Source of the DNA: Coriobacteriales bacterium
GTDB taxonomy: Bacteria > Actinomycetota > Coriobacteriia > Coriobacteriales > Atopobiaceae
NCBI GenBank assembly: GCA_030529625.1
Contig: JAUMWN010000015.1
Coordinates: 1 to 40,558, forward strand
Reading direction: 5' to 3'
Length of the DNA stretch: 40,558 bases
Shown: positions 1-7,737 of the stretch, in pieces
Layout: each line of letters starts with the position of its first letter
How positions within the stretch are numbered: the first letter of the stretch is position 1
The notes under the pieces: generated by a model
Seen by the model: only the letters and a program-made list of their open reading frames with translations
The model's database searches: none
Told to the model about the DNA's origin: nothing
Position numbers and translations under genes: made by a program

Positions 1-30
1 GAGTACTACAGACAAAAGCCCAGATAGAAT

Positions 31-738
31 GAGTGGCAGGTCAGAGAATCATCAAATCACTGCAAGAGGGGATTTTGCTTGGTTATACACAATGGCGCAA
101 CTTTGAGGAAGCGATTAAGCGTGCCATGGAATCGTGCAAAACCAGTAAAACGCCTGTTCAGAACCATTTTGCTGAGATCGGCAAAATGGTTGAGATAGGT
201 AGTGGTGCAAGGCGTGAAATAAAGGACTACAAGCTAACGCGCTATGCCTGCTATCTCATCGCCATGAACGGCGACACGCGCAAGGAGGAGATCGCGTTTG
301 CGCAATCTTACTTTGCCATGAAGACACGATCTGCCGAGCTGATTTCGCAACGCATGATGGACTTGCGAAGATTGGTTGAGCGCGACGCCCTGCGAGACAC
401 GGAGACGCACTTTGCGGCAGTTGCCTTTGAGCGCGACGTCAACCAGCGGGAGTTTGCCACCATAAGGTCGAAGGGCGATGCCGCACTATTCGGCGGCTAT
501 GACACACGGGCAATGAAGAAAAGGCTTGGCACGTCCCATAGAGGGCGAGCACATCGCCAACAACCAGAGCGTACGAGGCGCGTTAGTATCCCGTGGTATC
601 ACACCAGAGGATTTACCACCCGAAGAAGATGTTGGTAAGGTTGCGCGAAGAATCAAGGCAGACGAGAGACAGCTTAGAAGGGAAATTGCCGGGTTCTCTC
701 AGATGGATGGGAAAGACGATGCGGAAGCAACGAAATAG
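31..738 (+). pseudogene. dinD: Decayed DinD-like (DNA damage-inducible protein D) gene
   Basis: The reading frame from about 50 to 525 gives GYTQWRNFEEAI, HFAEIGKMVEIGSGA and KDYKLTRYACYLIAMNGD, which are hallmark segments of the DinD/BRO-like family. From about 526 the match continues in another frame with EGEHIANNQSVRG, RGITPEDLPPEED and ARRIKADER, the usual C-terminus. Between the two frames the family normally has some 30 more residues, so both a frameshift and a small deletion are inferred. A further frame change near 48 is suggested because bases 31-48 read EWQVRE, like the N-terminal W-x-x-R-E of intact homologues. No start codon with a ribosome site is visible, and a stop (25-27) closes that frame upstream. 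DinD is induced by DNA damage in Escherichia coli. This copy should be non-functional. Confidence 0.8.
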
Positions 739-873
739 CATGAAGCATAGTTTTGGTTCAAACCCTTCGCGCAACGAGCATTCAAGGGCTGCTTCTGGCA
801 AGAGGACACGTAAATAGTGGGGCACTAATGGCGAGCCTTTTACAAAACCGCAGGATTTTGCGCGGCCAAGGTG

Positions 874-914
874 TTTTGTGCCCCACTGTGTATTCTATAC
901 AGTGGGGCACAAAA
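874..914. repeat. Perfect 16-bp inverted repeat, 9-nt loop
   Basis: Left arm TTTTGTGCCCCACTGT (874-889) pairs perfectly with ACAGTGGGGCACAAAA (899-914) around the loop GTATTCTAT. The A-tract and T-tract at the ends would give a terminator-like transcript on either strand. It lies 140 bases past the 3' end of the FHA gene at 1054 (minus strand), so it could be that operon's terminator, or a repeat element. Confidence 0.75.
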
Positions 915-970
915 GTACCCAGCGGTAGCAAAGCCGCAGGATTGGCGAGCTACCACCCAGGGACAAGGGA

Positions 971-1013
971 GACGGGGACGTTTGTCCAACTTGTTGGGAC
1001 AAACGACCCCGTC
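971..1013. repeat. Near-perfect 20-bp inverted repeat downstream of the Rsb operon
   Basis: GACGGGGACGTTTGTCCAAC (971-990) faces GTTGGGACAAACG (993-1005) and ACCCCGTC (1006-1013) with one extra or mismatched base. It begins 40 bases after the stop of the minus-strand FHA gene, which suits a transcription terminator. The GGGGAC/GTCCC style resembles the other hairpins in this window. Confidence 0.65.
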
Positions 1014-1053
1014 ACCTTTGTCCGAAGGACACGGCGTATCGACAGTTTTATAC

Positions 1054-2055
1054 CTACGACACCCGCAGCACGAGGAATTGCGTGGACTTGCCAAAGCACA
1101 GGATGTCGCCCTCGTGAATCTCCTGGGGCGGATAGGGGTCGGCCGCGGCGCCGTTCGCGCGCGGCGGCTCAACACAAATCACGCTCTTGTCCTTGCCCGA
1201 GATGATGGTCGTACCATTGGTGGAACCCAGTCCCGTGCACAGCCAGCGATTCCCGTCATGCCAAATGCGCGCGTGCCGTCTGGACACATCTGGCTCCACG
1301 TTGGATATGGACCCGTCACCCGACACGAGCGAGCCCACCATGGACCCCGCAAGCGACAGGCAGTGGATGGGCGGACGAGCGGCACCGTTAACCATGCGCA
1401 GTAGCCCAAGCGAAACGGGCTTGTCCATGTCCTCGCCCATGCCCATGGTCATCTCCCCCACCGCGGTAACCGTGGCAAGGTCCTGAGCCAGCTTGCTTCG
1501 GGCAAAGTCCTCCACCACGTTCGTCGCCACACGCGCATCGGCAAGGCAACCGGTGACACAAAACAGCATGATGAGCATGAGCGCGCGGTCGCGTTCCACG
1601 CGCAGCCTCACGCGCCGTAGGCGCCGCACCTCGTTTTGGTATACCTGCGCGTTGAGCCCGTAGGCCTCAAGCGACTCGCACATTTGGTTGGCAGCACGCC
1701 CGGCATAGTGGTCCATAACGGTATCGAGCGAGGCGGCACCGCCGGTGTAGTTAAAGATGCGCAGGCACAGGGTTTGCGTACTGCTGTGGAAATCGGCAAA
1801 GATGGACGGGTTCACCTGGCGCGGATCGGCATGGACGATCGAGCGAGAGAGGTACGTCCTGCTCTCGATGCGGTCGCGCGGTGACTTGCCGCCCGACATG
1901 ATCTGGGCAGACAGCAAGATGCGCGCGGCATCCTTGTTTGAGATGCCCCCAAAGGAGCGCAGGTCCGCATACATTACCGAGCTGGGGGGTTCTCGGAGCA
2001 CCATGTCCCGTATCACTTCCCGTACCGCATGCCACAGCGGACGGGACGCCCGCAT
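1054..2055 (-). CDS. FHA-domain protein, last gene of the Rsb-type operon
   Basis: This 333-residue protein carries a C-terminal forkhead-associated domain, roughly residues 225-333, with the diagnostic VSRRHARIWHDG and GLGSTNGTTI segments (Ser-Arg-x-His and Gly-Ser-x-x-Asn-Gly). FHA domains bind phosphothreonine peptides. The first 220 residues are not recognised. They are charged, with a possible helical region near 130-175 (RLRRVRLRVERDR) and one mildly hydrophobic stretch, but no clear membrane helix. The ATG at 2055 lies 27 bases after the stop of the RsbW-like gene, and the AGAGGAAG upstream can serve as ribosome site. Its place after antagonist, phosphatase and kinase suggests that it reads a phosphorylation state. 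A direct output role is inference. Confidence 0.85.
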   Translation of the reverse strand: MRASRPLWHAVREVIRDMVLREPPSSVMYADLRSFGGISNKDAARILLSAQIMSGGKSPRDRIESRTYLSRSIVHADPRQVNPSIFADFHSSTQTLCLRIFNYTGGAASLDTVMDHYAGRAANQMCESLEAYGLNAQVYQNEVRRLRRVRLRVERDRALMLIMLFCVTGCLADARVATNVVEDFARSKLAQDLATVTAVGEMTMGMGEDMDKPVSLGLLRMVNGAARPPIHCLSLAGSMVGSLVSGDGSISNVEPDVSRRHARIWHDGNRWLCTGLGSTNGTTIISGKDKSVICVEPPRANGAAADPYPPQEIHEGDILCFGKSTQFLVLRVS

Positions 2056-2082
2056 CGCGAACGCCCCGCCCCACTTCCTCTG

Positions 2083-2487
2083 CTAGATGGTCTTGAGCAC
2101 CGTGAGCGTGTTGAGGCCGTCACGATACTCGTATTGCACGTCGTTCATGGTCTTCTTAACCATAAAGATGCCCAGCCCGCCAATGGTACGCTCGTGCAGG
2201 TCCAGCGTGACGTCGGGATCCTCACGCTCCAGCGGGTTAAACGGCACGCCGCTGTCCTCCAGGGTAATGCGCACCGCGTTCTTCTCGGGAACCTCCTGCA
2301 CCCGAATGGTCGCATGGCCAACCGAGTCCCCATAGGCATAATGGCAGATGTTGGAGAACAGCTCGTCCAGCGCGATGTCTATTTGGGTCTTGGCGCGCAG
2401 CGTGCAACCCATGCCCTTGAGCTGGTCGTTGACGAAGCTAATGACCTCATCGACGTTCTCCACCTTGGCCTCTACCGTTAGGTGCAT
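2083..2487 (-). CDS. RsbW-like anti-sigma factor / serine kinase (GHKL ATPase)
   Basis: A 134-residue single-domain ATPase of the HATPase_c_2 type. The N box is IDIALDELFSNICHYAY (Asn46), the G1 box EDSGVPFNP (Asp78) and the G2 box GGLGIFMVKK (from Gly103). In known partner-switching systems such a kinase phosphorylates a STAS antagonist on serine and sequesters a sigma factor or another target. Its start overlaps the 3' end of the PP2C gene by 41 bases, which points to translational coupling, and the STAS gene lies in the same operon. No sigma factor gene is present nearby, so the controlled target is unknown. All ATP-binding residues look intact. Confidence 0.92.
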   Translation of the reverse strand: MHLTVEAKVENVDEVISFVNDQLKGMGCTLRAKTQIDIALDELFSNICHYAYGDSVGHATIRVQEVPEKNAVRITLEDSGVPFNPLEREDPDVTLDLHERTIGGLGIFMVKKTMNDVQYEYRDGLNTLTVLKTI

Positions 2488-4918
2488 GTGACTTCCTCCC
2501 CTCGTACTGCAGTGCCAGTACGGTTATGTCGTCAAACTGCGGTGCCTCTCCCACGAACTCGTCCACGTCTTTGTGCACCGCGTTGCACAGCCCCTCCATG
2601 GTGAGGCTGCAGTGCTCATTGAGGGACTCCACAAGACGGTCGTCACCAAAGAGCTCGTTTTGTCCGTTGGTTGCCTCGGTCACGCCGTCGGTGTACAGGA
2701 AGATGATCTCGTGCGGCTTGAGGTCCATTTCGTATATGCGGTACGGAATGCCCTCCATGCCTCCCAGCACGAGGTTGGGACGAACCTTGCGGAACTCGAA
2801 TCCGCCCTGCGGGGTTCCCACCACCGGCGGGTTGTGCCCGGCGTTGGCAAACACCACGTGACCTGTGTCGAGCTCCACGACGCCCATCCAAGCGGTAACG
2901 AACATCTCGGCATCATTGCCCTCGCACAGCTGGTTGTTGGCACGGGTAAAGATCTCGTCCACGGGCAGCCACGTCTCCGCGAGGCTCTTTATGAGCGTCT
3001 TGGCCTTCATCATGAACATGGCCGCAGGTATGCCCTTGCCACTGACGTCTGCCACGAGGAAGGCAAAGTGGTTGTCGTCCAGATGGTAGTAGTCGTAGAA
3101 GTCCCCGCCAACCTCCTTGGCGGCATCCATTTGTGCGTACACCGCGAAGCCGTCCTCGCTGAGATTGGGCTCCATGGGCTTGGGCAGCGCGCTTCTTTGA
3201 ATGGTCCTCGCGTATTCCAGTTCGGCATCGATGCGTGCCGCCGCCTCCGCGATGGCGCGCTTGAGCGCACTTACCATGGTGTTGATGTCGTCGGACAACG
3301 ACGAGAACTCCTCGTTGGAGCGAACCTCAACCGAGGCGTCCAGGTTACCCGCGGTGATGGTACCCAGCACGCGGTTGACCCGGTGGATGTTGTCCACCAC
3401 CACGCGCTTGACCATAAAGTAGATGACCGTAAACAGGCCCGCAAAGACGATGATCTCCATAAACATGGTTACGAGCACCGCGACGTTGCGGGAGAACTGG
3501 GCCTCATCGATGGGCTGAAGCGCTATGATGCGATACCCCTCGGCGATCTGGTACATGGCAAACACCGGCACGTCGTAGAAGGTGGCGGTAAACACCTCGC
3601 CGGGCTTGGCCCTGCTCACGGCGTCCGCAAGCCCCGTCTGCCGCAGCGTCTCGGTTCCTACCCCACCCTGACTGCCGTACACCATTCCCGTGGCGTCGGC
3701 AATAACGAGGCTGCCCGACTCGCCCACGTGGCGGTTGCGAACCACCTCGCGAACCTCCTGGGCGATGGCGTTTTGGAACTCCAGGGCATCGTAGCCCACC
3801 TGCACGAAGCCGCCGTCTATGGCCACGCCCGCATACTTGCGCTGTACGTTGCTGTCGTAGCTGATGTCCTGGTAGTCCTGCACAAACTCGGTCGTCTTGC
3901 CGTCCAGCAGCACCAGGAACTCAGCAGACTGCGCGCCGCTCGCCATGTCGAACCCAACAAAGTCCTTGTTGGTGCAGGCAACGATAATGCCTTTCTCATC
4001 AACGACGTCTATCTCGGGCACGTCAAACTGCTGGGCGACCTCGTTGAGGTCAAGTTGCTTCGCGTGCTCCACCGAACCCAGGTATCGGGCTACCTTGCGC
4101 GTCTCGGAGAGCATCTTCTCGTTGGAGGCGTCGTCTATGTCGGAGGCGACGTCTGAGATGTTGAGCTCCAAGAGCGACTTGGTTTGCAGAGCCGAAATGT
4201 TGTCCTGGATCAGGCTGGTAAAGAGAGTGGTAACCACAAGCCCCAGCGCCACAGCAACCAACATGCCAGCCTGGATGGAGTACGAGAGCTCCCGGTGCGG
4301 TGGATCCTTGTGGAGCTGCACCTTGGCGAGGATGGTGACCGCCAAAGTGGCCAGCGCAACCGATACCGCGACGCAGGGAATCATGAGAACCGCACATGCC
4401 CGCACCACCAAGAACGCGCGCGGGATGTTGTCCATGTTGGTTACGAACACCAGCGTGAGGTGCAGCACCTCCACCACGATGCCGATGGCAAACGCCAGCG
4501 ACCACGGCGGAAGCTTGTCGTCGAACATGCGCTTGCGCAGCAGCGCCGCATACAGGCCGGCGGCTATGGTTGCCAGAGAGCATGCCACGCGGGTAAACAT
4601 GCCCTGACCCCACAGCACGGCGAACCAACGCTCCACGCCACCCACGACGCCTGCTATCACGCCAGCCGGGCCACCAAACAGCAGACCAGCAACCAACGGT
4701 GACGCGTCGCGCACGTTCATGGTGGCATCGGGAGTCTGTATGCCAAACTCGGTCCCCAAAATGGCGATGCCACCAAACAGCAGGCCGATTATCGCCTGCC
4801 TTGCCATGTAGGGCAGTTTTCCAAACTTGGATCGTTGCTCGGCAAGATACATACCCGCCGCGGCAACAACGGGCAAAAGCGTTGCGAAGGCAAACTGTAC
4901 TATAATACTAGGGTCCAT
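2447..4918 (-). CDS. Membrane PP2C-type (SpoIIE/RsbU-like) serine phosphatase with sensor domains
   Basis: An 823-residue protein. Residues 1-235 contain about six membrane helices of the 5TM-5TMR_LYT type (GLLFGGPAGVIAGVVGGVER). An extracytoplasmic dCache-like region follows (about 240-475), then one helix (about 480-505), a HAMP linker (505-560) and a SpoIIE-type PP2C domain (about 590-810). Metal-binding motifs are complete: EVGGDFYD, VADVSGKG, FANAGHNPP, LYTDGVTEA and DDITVLAL. Such phosphatases dephosphorylate a STAS antagonist in response to a signal. The ATG is only 2 bases from the stop of the STAS gene, and the 3' end runs 41 bases into the RsbW-like gene, so the three are coexpressed. 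An external small molecule is the likely input, since 5TM-LYT and Cache modules bind ligands. Confidence 0.94.
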   Translation of the reverse strand: MDPSIIVQFAFATLLPVVAAAGMYLAEQRSKFGKLPYMARQAIIGLLFGGIAILGTEFGIQTPDATMNVRDASPLVAGLLFGGPAGVIAGVVGGVERWFAVLWGQGMFTRVACSLATIAAGLYAALLRKRMFDDKLPPWSLAFAIGIVVEVLHLTLVFVTNMDNIPRAFLVVRACAVLMIPCVAVSVALATLAVTILAKVQLHKDPPHRELSYSIQAGMLVAVALGLVVTTLFTSLIQDNISALQTKSLLELNISDVASDIDDASNEKMLSETRKVARYLGSVEHAKQLDLNEVAQQFDVPEIDVVDEKGIIVACTNKDFVGFDMASGAQSAEFLVLLDGKTTEFVQDYQDISYDSNVQRKYAGVAIDGGFVQVGYDALEFQNAIAQEVREVVRNRHVGESGSLVIADATGMVYGSQGGVGTETLRQTGLADAVSRAKPGEVFTATFYDVPVFAMYQIAEGYRIIALQPIDEAQFSRNVAVLVTMFMEIIVFAGLFTVIYFMVKRVVVDNIHRVNRVLGTITAGNLDASVEVRSNEEFSSLSDDINTMVSALKRAIAEAAARIDAELEYARTIQRSALPKPMEPNLSEDGFAVYAQMDAAKEVGGDFYDYYHLDDNHFAFLVADVSGKGIPAAMFMMKAKTLIKSLAETWLPVDEIFTRANNQLCEGNDAEMFVTAWMGVVELDTGHVVFANAGHNPPVVGTPQGGFEFRKVRPNLVLGGMEGIPYRIYEMDLKPHEIIFLYTDGVTEATNGQNELFGDDRLVESLNEHCSLTMEGLCNAVHKDVDEFVGEAPQFDDITVLALQYEGRKSHAPNGRGQGGERR

Positions 4919-4920
4919 GC

Positions 4921-5217
4921 CTACTCGATCGTGAGGAAGTCAACGAAACCGGTCATCTCGAAGACCTCGTAGATCTCGGGCTTGACGTTTCGGATGACCA
5001 TCGTGCCCTGCCGGTTCATCTTCTTTTGCGCCGTGAGCACAATGCGAAGACCCGCACTGGAAATGTAGTCCAAGCCAGCAAAATCAATAATGAGCTCGGT
5101 AATCCCATCAATCGCCGGAATGAGCTTATTCTCAAAGTCGGGTGCCGTACCGGTGTTGAGTCGTCCAGTAACCGTAACGATTAGACGCGTGCCCTCTTGG
5201 GTCATGTTTACATCCAT
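4921..5217 (-). CDS. STAS-domain anti-anti-sigma factor (RsbV-like)
   Basis: A 98-residue single STAS domain. The loop DYISSAGLRIV carries the serine pair (53-54) that RsbW-type kinases phosphorylate, and the C-terminal VFEMTGFVDFL is typical. The ATG at 5217 is chosen because GGAGG lies seven bases upstream; the open frame runs further back to 5409 but has no ribosome site there and would overlap the divergent gene. Unphosphorylated antagonist would release the target held by the kinase at 2083-2487, and the phosphatase at 2447-4918 would reset it. It is the first gene of the operon and starts divergently from the gene at 5344. Confidence 0.93.
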   Translation of the reverse strand: MDVNMTQEGTRLIVTVTGRLNTGTAPDFENKLIPAIDGITELIIDFAGLDYISSAGLRIVLTAQKKMNRQGTMVIRNVKPEIYEVFEMTGFVDFLTIE

Positions 5218-5343
5218 TGCAATCCTCCATCTCGAGATGTAAGCACAGTGTACTACAACCCCGCTCGCATGAATGGTAGGCCGCTTGGGATGGTATCCTT
5301 GAACGGTCGTACGGCACAGCGGTGCGGACAAGGGAGGCACGGG

Positions 5344-5814
5344 ATGTTTAGGGAGATGCGCAGGTTTGGCCAGAATCTGGACGTACGGGAGTGCGAGGAG
5401 CTTTTGCACAACGAAAAGCGCGGGGTGCTTGCCGTGCTGGGTGACGAGGGGTACCCCTACGCCGTCCCGCTCAACTTCGTGTACGACGATAGCGCCCTAT
5501 ACTTTCACAGCGCGCGCGAGGGACACAAGCTCGACGCCATCCTGGCACACGACAAGGCGAGCTTTTGCGTGCACGACCAGGGGGTGCTTGAGGAGGGCAG
5601 CTGGTGGTACCACGTACGTTCGGTCATTGCCTTTGGCAGAATCGAGCGGCTGCAGGACGAGGAGCAAATCGTTCGCGCGTTGCATATGCTGGGTCACAAG
5701 TACTTCCCGCCGGAGGAGGACATCGACGCCGATATTGCCAAGAACCTGCGCCGCGTTGCCGTGCTCAGGCTCTCTATAGAGCACCTCTCGGGCAAGCACG
5801 TTCGAGAGAACTAG
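5344..5814 (+). CDS. Pyridoxamine 5'-phosphate oxidase family (NimA-like) flavoprotein
   Basis: A 156-residue protein with the split-barrel FMN-binding fold: NEKRGVLAVLGDEGYPYAVPLNFVYDD at the N-terminus in two strands, then LYFHSAREGHKLDAI and the VIAFGRIERL strand. Related proteins include NimA nitroimidazole reductases and uncharacterised FMN or F420 split-barrel proteins. The ATG at 5344 is preceded by AAGGGAGG. The open frame extends upstream to 5197 across the STAS promoter region, which is rejected. It is a single gene, divergent from the Rsb operon and convergent with the U32 gene. The substrate cannot be told from sequence. Confidence 0.87.
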   Translation: MFREMRRFGQNLDVRECEELLHNEKRGVLAVLGDEGYPYAVPLNFVYDDSALYFHSAREGHKLDAILAHDKASFCVHDQGVLEEGSWWYHVRSVIAFGRIERLQDEEQIVRALHMLGHKYFPPEEDIDADIAKNLRRVAVLRLSIEHLSGKHVREN

Positions 5815-5818
5815 CGGC

Positions 5819-5843
5819 TGGCGGACGGGCCACCAGGCCGCCA
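5819..5843. terminator. Small hairpin between convergent genes
   Basis: TGGCGG (5819-5824) and CCGCCA (5838-5843) form a GC stem between the stop of the flavoprotein gene (5814) and the stop of the U32 gene (5848). It is a plausible bidirectional terminator, though without a clear U-tract. Confidence 0.4.
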
Positions 5844-5847
5844 AAGC

Positions 5848-7062
5848 TCACACGCACAGCATGTCCCCCGGCCCAAGGGCAAAGGGCGTGCGCATGCGAT
5901 AGGTCTCCATGTTCACCGAGAGCTTTTGGGCAGGCTGCCAGCCCTCTTCGGGTACGAGCCGCTCGACGGAACCCAGCACGAAGGTGCGTGCGGGCTGGTG
6001 TGGAGCGAGCACCGTTATGGTGTCGTTGGGCAGCGCCTTGTTGCGGCACACCACCTGGGTGAGCCATTGGCCTGTCCCGTCCTGCTCCTCCACGGGCGTG
6101 CTCTTTTCCGCCACCGCCACCAGCGTCCTGTCGCGCGCGTACTCGGCATGCCCCGGGTTCTGCGTGGGGTTGTTGTAGAAGAATCCCGTTGAGAAGGGCC
6201 TGTGGCTCGTTGCCTCAAGCTCGCCCATCCACTGCGCCGGGTCGTCTCCGTCAAGCACGTGACGGTATGCGTTGGTGACTGCCGCGACGTAGTAGGCCCC
6301 CTTGTTGCGCCCCTCGATCTTTATGGACGCCACTCCGGCACGCTCCAGCTCGTCCAGGTGCTCCAGCATGCACAGGTCGTTGGCAGAGAGCAGGTAACTG
6401 CCGCGTTCGTCCTCCTCAAGCGGCATGGGCAGGTTGGGGCGCGTCTCCTCCACCAGGTTCCAGTTCCACCTGCACGGCTGCGTGCAGGCGCCAAGCGAGG
6501 CGGACCTGTCTGTTCCCACGAGCGCGCTGGAGAGCAGGCAGCGTCCCGAGACCGCCATGCACATGGCCCCATGCGCGAACGCCTCGAGCTCCACGGCATC
6601 CCCCAGTCGCCGATGCAACTGCTCGATCTGTTCCAAGGACATCTCGCGTGCCAGCACGATGCGCGTGGCACCCATGCGTGCATAGGCAAGCGCCGTGCGG
6701 GCGTTGGTTACCGACGCCTGCGTGGACACGTGCACTGCCACGTGCGGCGCGCACGACCGCACCAGCTCCATGGCCCCTAGGTCCGCCACGATGGCTGCAT
6801 CGACGCGCAGGTCCTCTAGGAAGCGTAGGTACCGAGGCAGCTCGTCCAGGTCCTCGTCAAACATGAGCGTGTTGAGCGTTACGTGTACGGCAACCCCATG
6901 CTCGTGGGCGAAGCCAACCGCCTGTTCCAGCTCGTCGTTAGCGAAGTTCTGCGCGCGTGCCCGCATGCCCCACCTTGGGCCGGCCAAATACACCGCATCC
7001 GCGCCAAAACGCACCGCCGCGCGCAGCTGCTCCGGCCCTCCCGCAGGCGCCAACAGCTCCAT
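5848..7062 (-). CDS. Peptidase U32 family protein (TrhP/RlhA-like)
   Basis: A 404-residue U32-family protein beginning MELLAPAGGPEQLRAAV, with the family signature EAFAHGAMCMAVSGRCLLS near residues 160-180 and the cysteine-bearing GACTQPCRW after it. Characterised members install hydroxyl groups on RNA (TrhP on tRNA uridine 34, RlhA on 23S rRNA) using prephenate and an iron-sulfur cluster. Others were described as collagenases. At 404 residues it has the core plus a C-terminal barrel-like part (PARTFVLGSVERLVPEEG). A role in tRNA wobble modification is the most likely reading but not proved. GAGGAGG precedes the ATG, and a long hairpin (7083-7134) stands 20 bases upstream of the start, between it and the small gene behind. 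Confidence 0.9.
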   Translation of the reverse strand: MELLAPAGGPEQLRAAVRFGADAVYLAGPRWGMRARAQNFANDELEQAVGFAHEHGVAVHVTLNTLMFDEDLDELPRYLRFLEDLRVDAAIVADLGAMELVRSCAPHVAVHVSTQASVTNARTALAYARMGATRIVLAREMSLEQIEQLHRRLGDAVELEAFAHGAMCMAVSGRCLLSSALVGTDRSASLGACTQPCRWNWNLVEETRPNLPMPLEEDERGSYLLSANDLCMLEHLDELERAGVASIKIEGRNKGAYYVAAVTNAYRHVLDGDDPAQWMGELEATSHRPFSTGFFYNNPTQNPGHAEYARDRTLVAVAEKSTPVEEQDGTGQWLTQVVCRNKALPNDTITVLAPHQPARTFVLGSVERLVPEEGWQPAQKLSVNMETYRMRTPFALGPGDMLCV

Positions 7063-7082
7063 TACCGTTCCTCCTCGCCCAC

Positions 7083-7134
7083 CTGCACTCGGGGGACAGT
7101 CCCCTGTGTTTAGGGGACAGTCCCCCGAGTGCAG
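7083..7134. repeat. GGGGACAGTCCCC-core hairpin, copy 1
   Basis: Two 22-base arms (7083-7104 and 7113-7134) are complementary except at one central base, around the spacer TGTGTTTA. Each arm also holds the near-palindrome GGGGACAGTCCCC, so a cruciform with nested stems is possible. It lies 44 bases after the stop of the minus-strand gene at 7179 and immediately before the U32 ribosome site. It may end the upstream transcript or act as a leader structure. Confidence 0.85.
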
Positions 7135-7178
7135 AAAACTTCAGGTTACTGACCGTTTGTGAGACTGTTGCCCACTCG

Positions 7179-7580
7179 CTACTTCTTCTTTCCGCCTAGG
7201 GCGCTGCCGATGAGGTCGCCCATGCCCTTGGCGGCAACGCCGCCGATAATCGACTTGACGGCAATGTCACCCAGTGAGGGCGTGCCGCCCTTCTTTTGGG
7301 CGCCACCAAACAGCGCGCTAGTAAGGCTGTGCACGCTGCCACCGTTCTGGGCCAGCAAGGTGGACGCGATGCCGGCGATGTCGCCCAGGTCGACCGACTG
7401 GCCCGTGGCCTGCGCGGCCATCTGCGTGACGACCTGGCTCATGTCGGACTTGCTGATCTTCTCGTCGGTGCCGGCCGCGGCTGCCGTGGTGGAATACGGA
7501 TGCTGCACGAACTGTGCGAGCATTTCGGGATTCTCGCCGATCTGTCCCATAAGCTGCGAGGCGATTGCCTGGATGTCCAT
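7179..7580 (-). CDS. Small unknown protein, Gly-rich with Lys tail
   Basis: A 133-residue protein I do not recognise beyond a loose likeness to DUF937-type proteins. It starts MDIQAIASQLMGQIGENPEM. The ATG at 7580 has AAGGAGAG upstream; the frame runs on to 7655 without a ribosome site. It looks soluble and helical in its first 95 residues (ISKSDMSQVVTQMAAQATG, IAGIASTLLAQNGGSV). The C-terminus is rich in glycine and alanine and ends GSALGGKKK. No signal peptide is present. It stands alone between two copies of the same long hairpin. No function is proposed. Confidence 0.75.
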   Translation of the reverse strand: MDIQAIASQLMGQIGENPEMLAQFVQHPYSTTAAAAGTDEKISKSDMSQVVTQMAAQATGQSVDLGDIAGIASTLLAQNGGSVHSLTSALFGGAQKKGGTPSLGDIAVKSIIGGVAAKGMGDLIGSALGGKKK

Positions 7581-7677
7581 GGTGCTCTCTCCTTTGCACG
7601 TTTTGCGAATGCGCCGAGGGGATGGTCCCCGTGGGTATTCTAGCGTTATATCCACGAAATTGCGCCGTTGGGCATCG

Positions 7678-7733
7678 ACATGTACTGGGGGGACAGTCCC
7701 CTAAACACAGGGGACAGTCCCCCCAGTACATGT
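7678..7733. repeat. GGGGACAGTCCCC-core hairpin, copy 2 (covarying arms)
   Basis: Arms of 24 bases (7678-7701 and 7710-7733) flank the spacer TAAACACA, which is the reverse complement of the spacer in copy 1. The outer stem reads TGTACTGG instead of TGCACTCG, and the other arm carries the matching changes, so pairing is kept. It begins four bases from the stop of the minus-strand GGDEF gene (7738). Confidence 0.87.
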
Positions 7734-7737
7734 GCGG

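Larger units (their letters stand above)
739..1053. other. Intergenic gap with two hairpins, no gene seen
   Basis: I see no credible gene here. Short open frames lack ribosome sites and recognisable motifs. The gap holds the two inverted repeats at 874-914 and 971-1013. The words CCGCAGGATT and GTGGGGCAC recur around the first of them (846-859 and 932-941; 817-825 and 902-910), as if a small repeat had been duplicated. Confidence 0.6.

Noticed and set aside
2573..4156. 527-codon plus-strand frame inside the PP2C gene
   Set aside because: It is antisense to a gene with complete phosphatase motifs and has His/Val/Arg-rich composition typical of antisense shadows.
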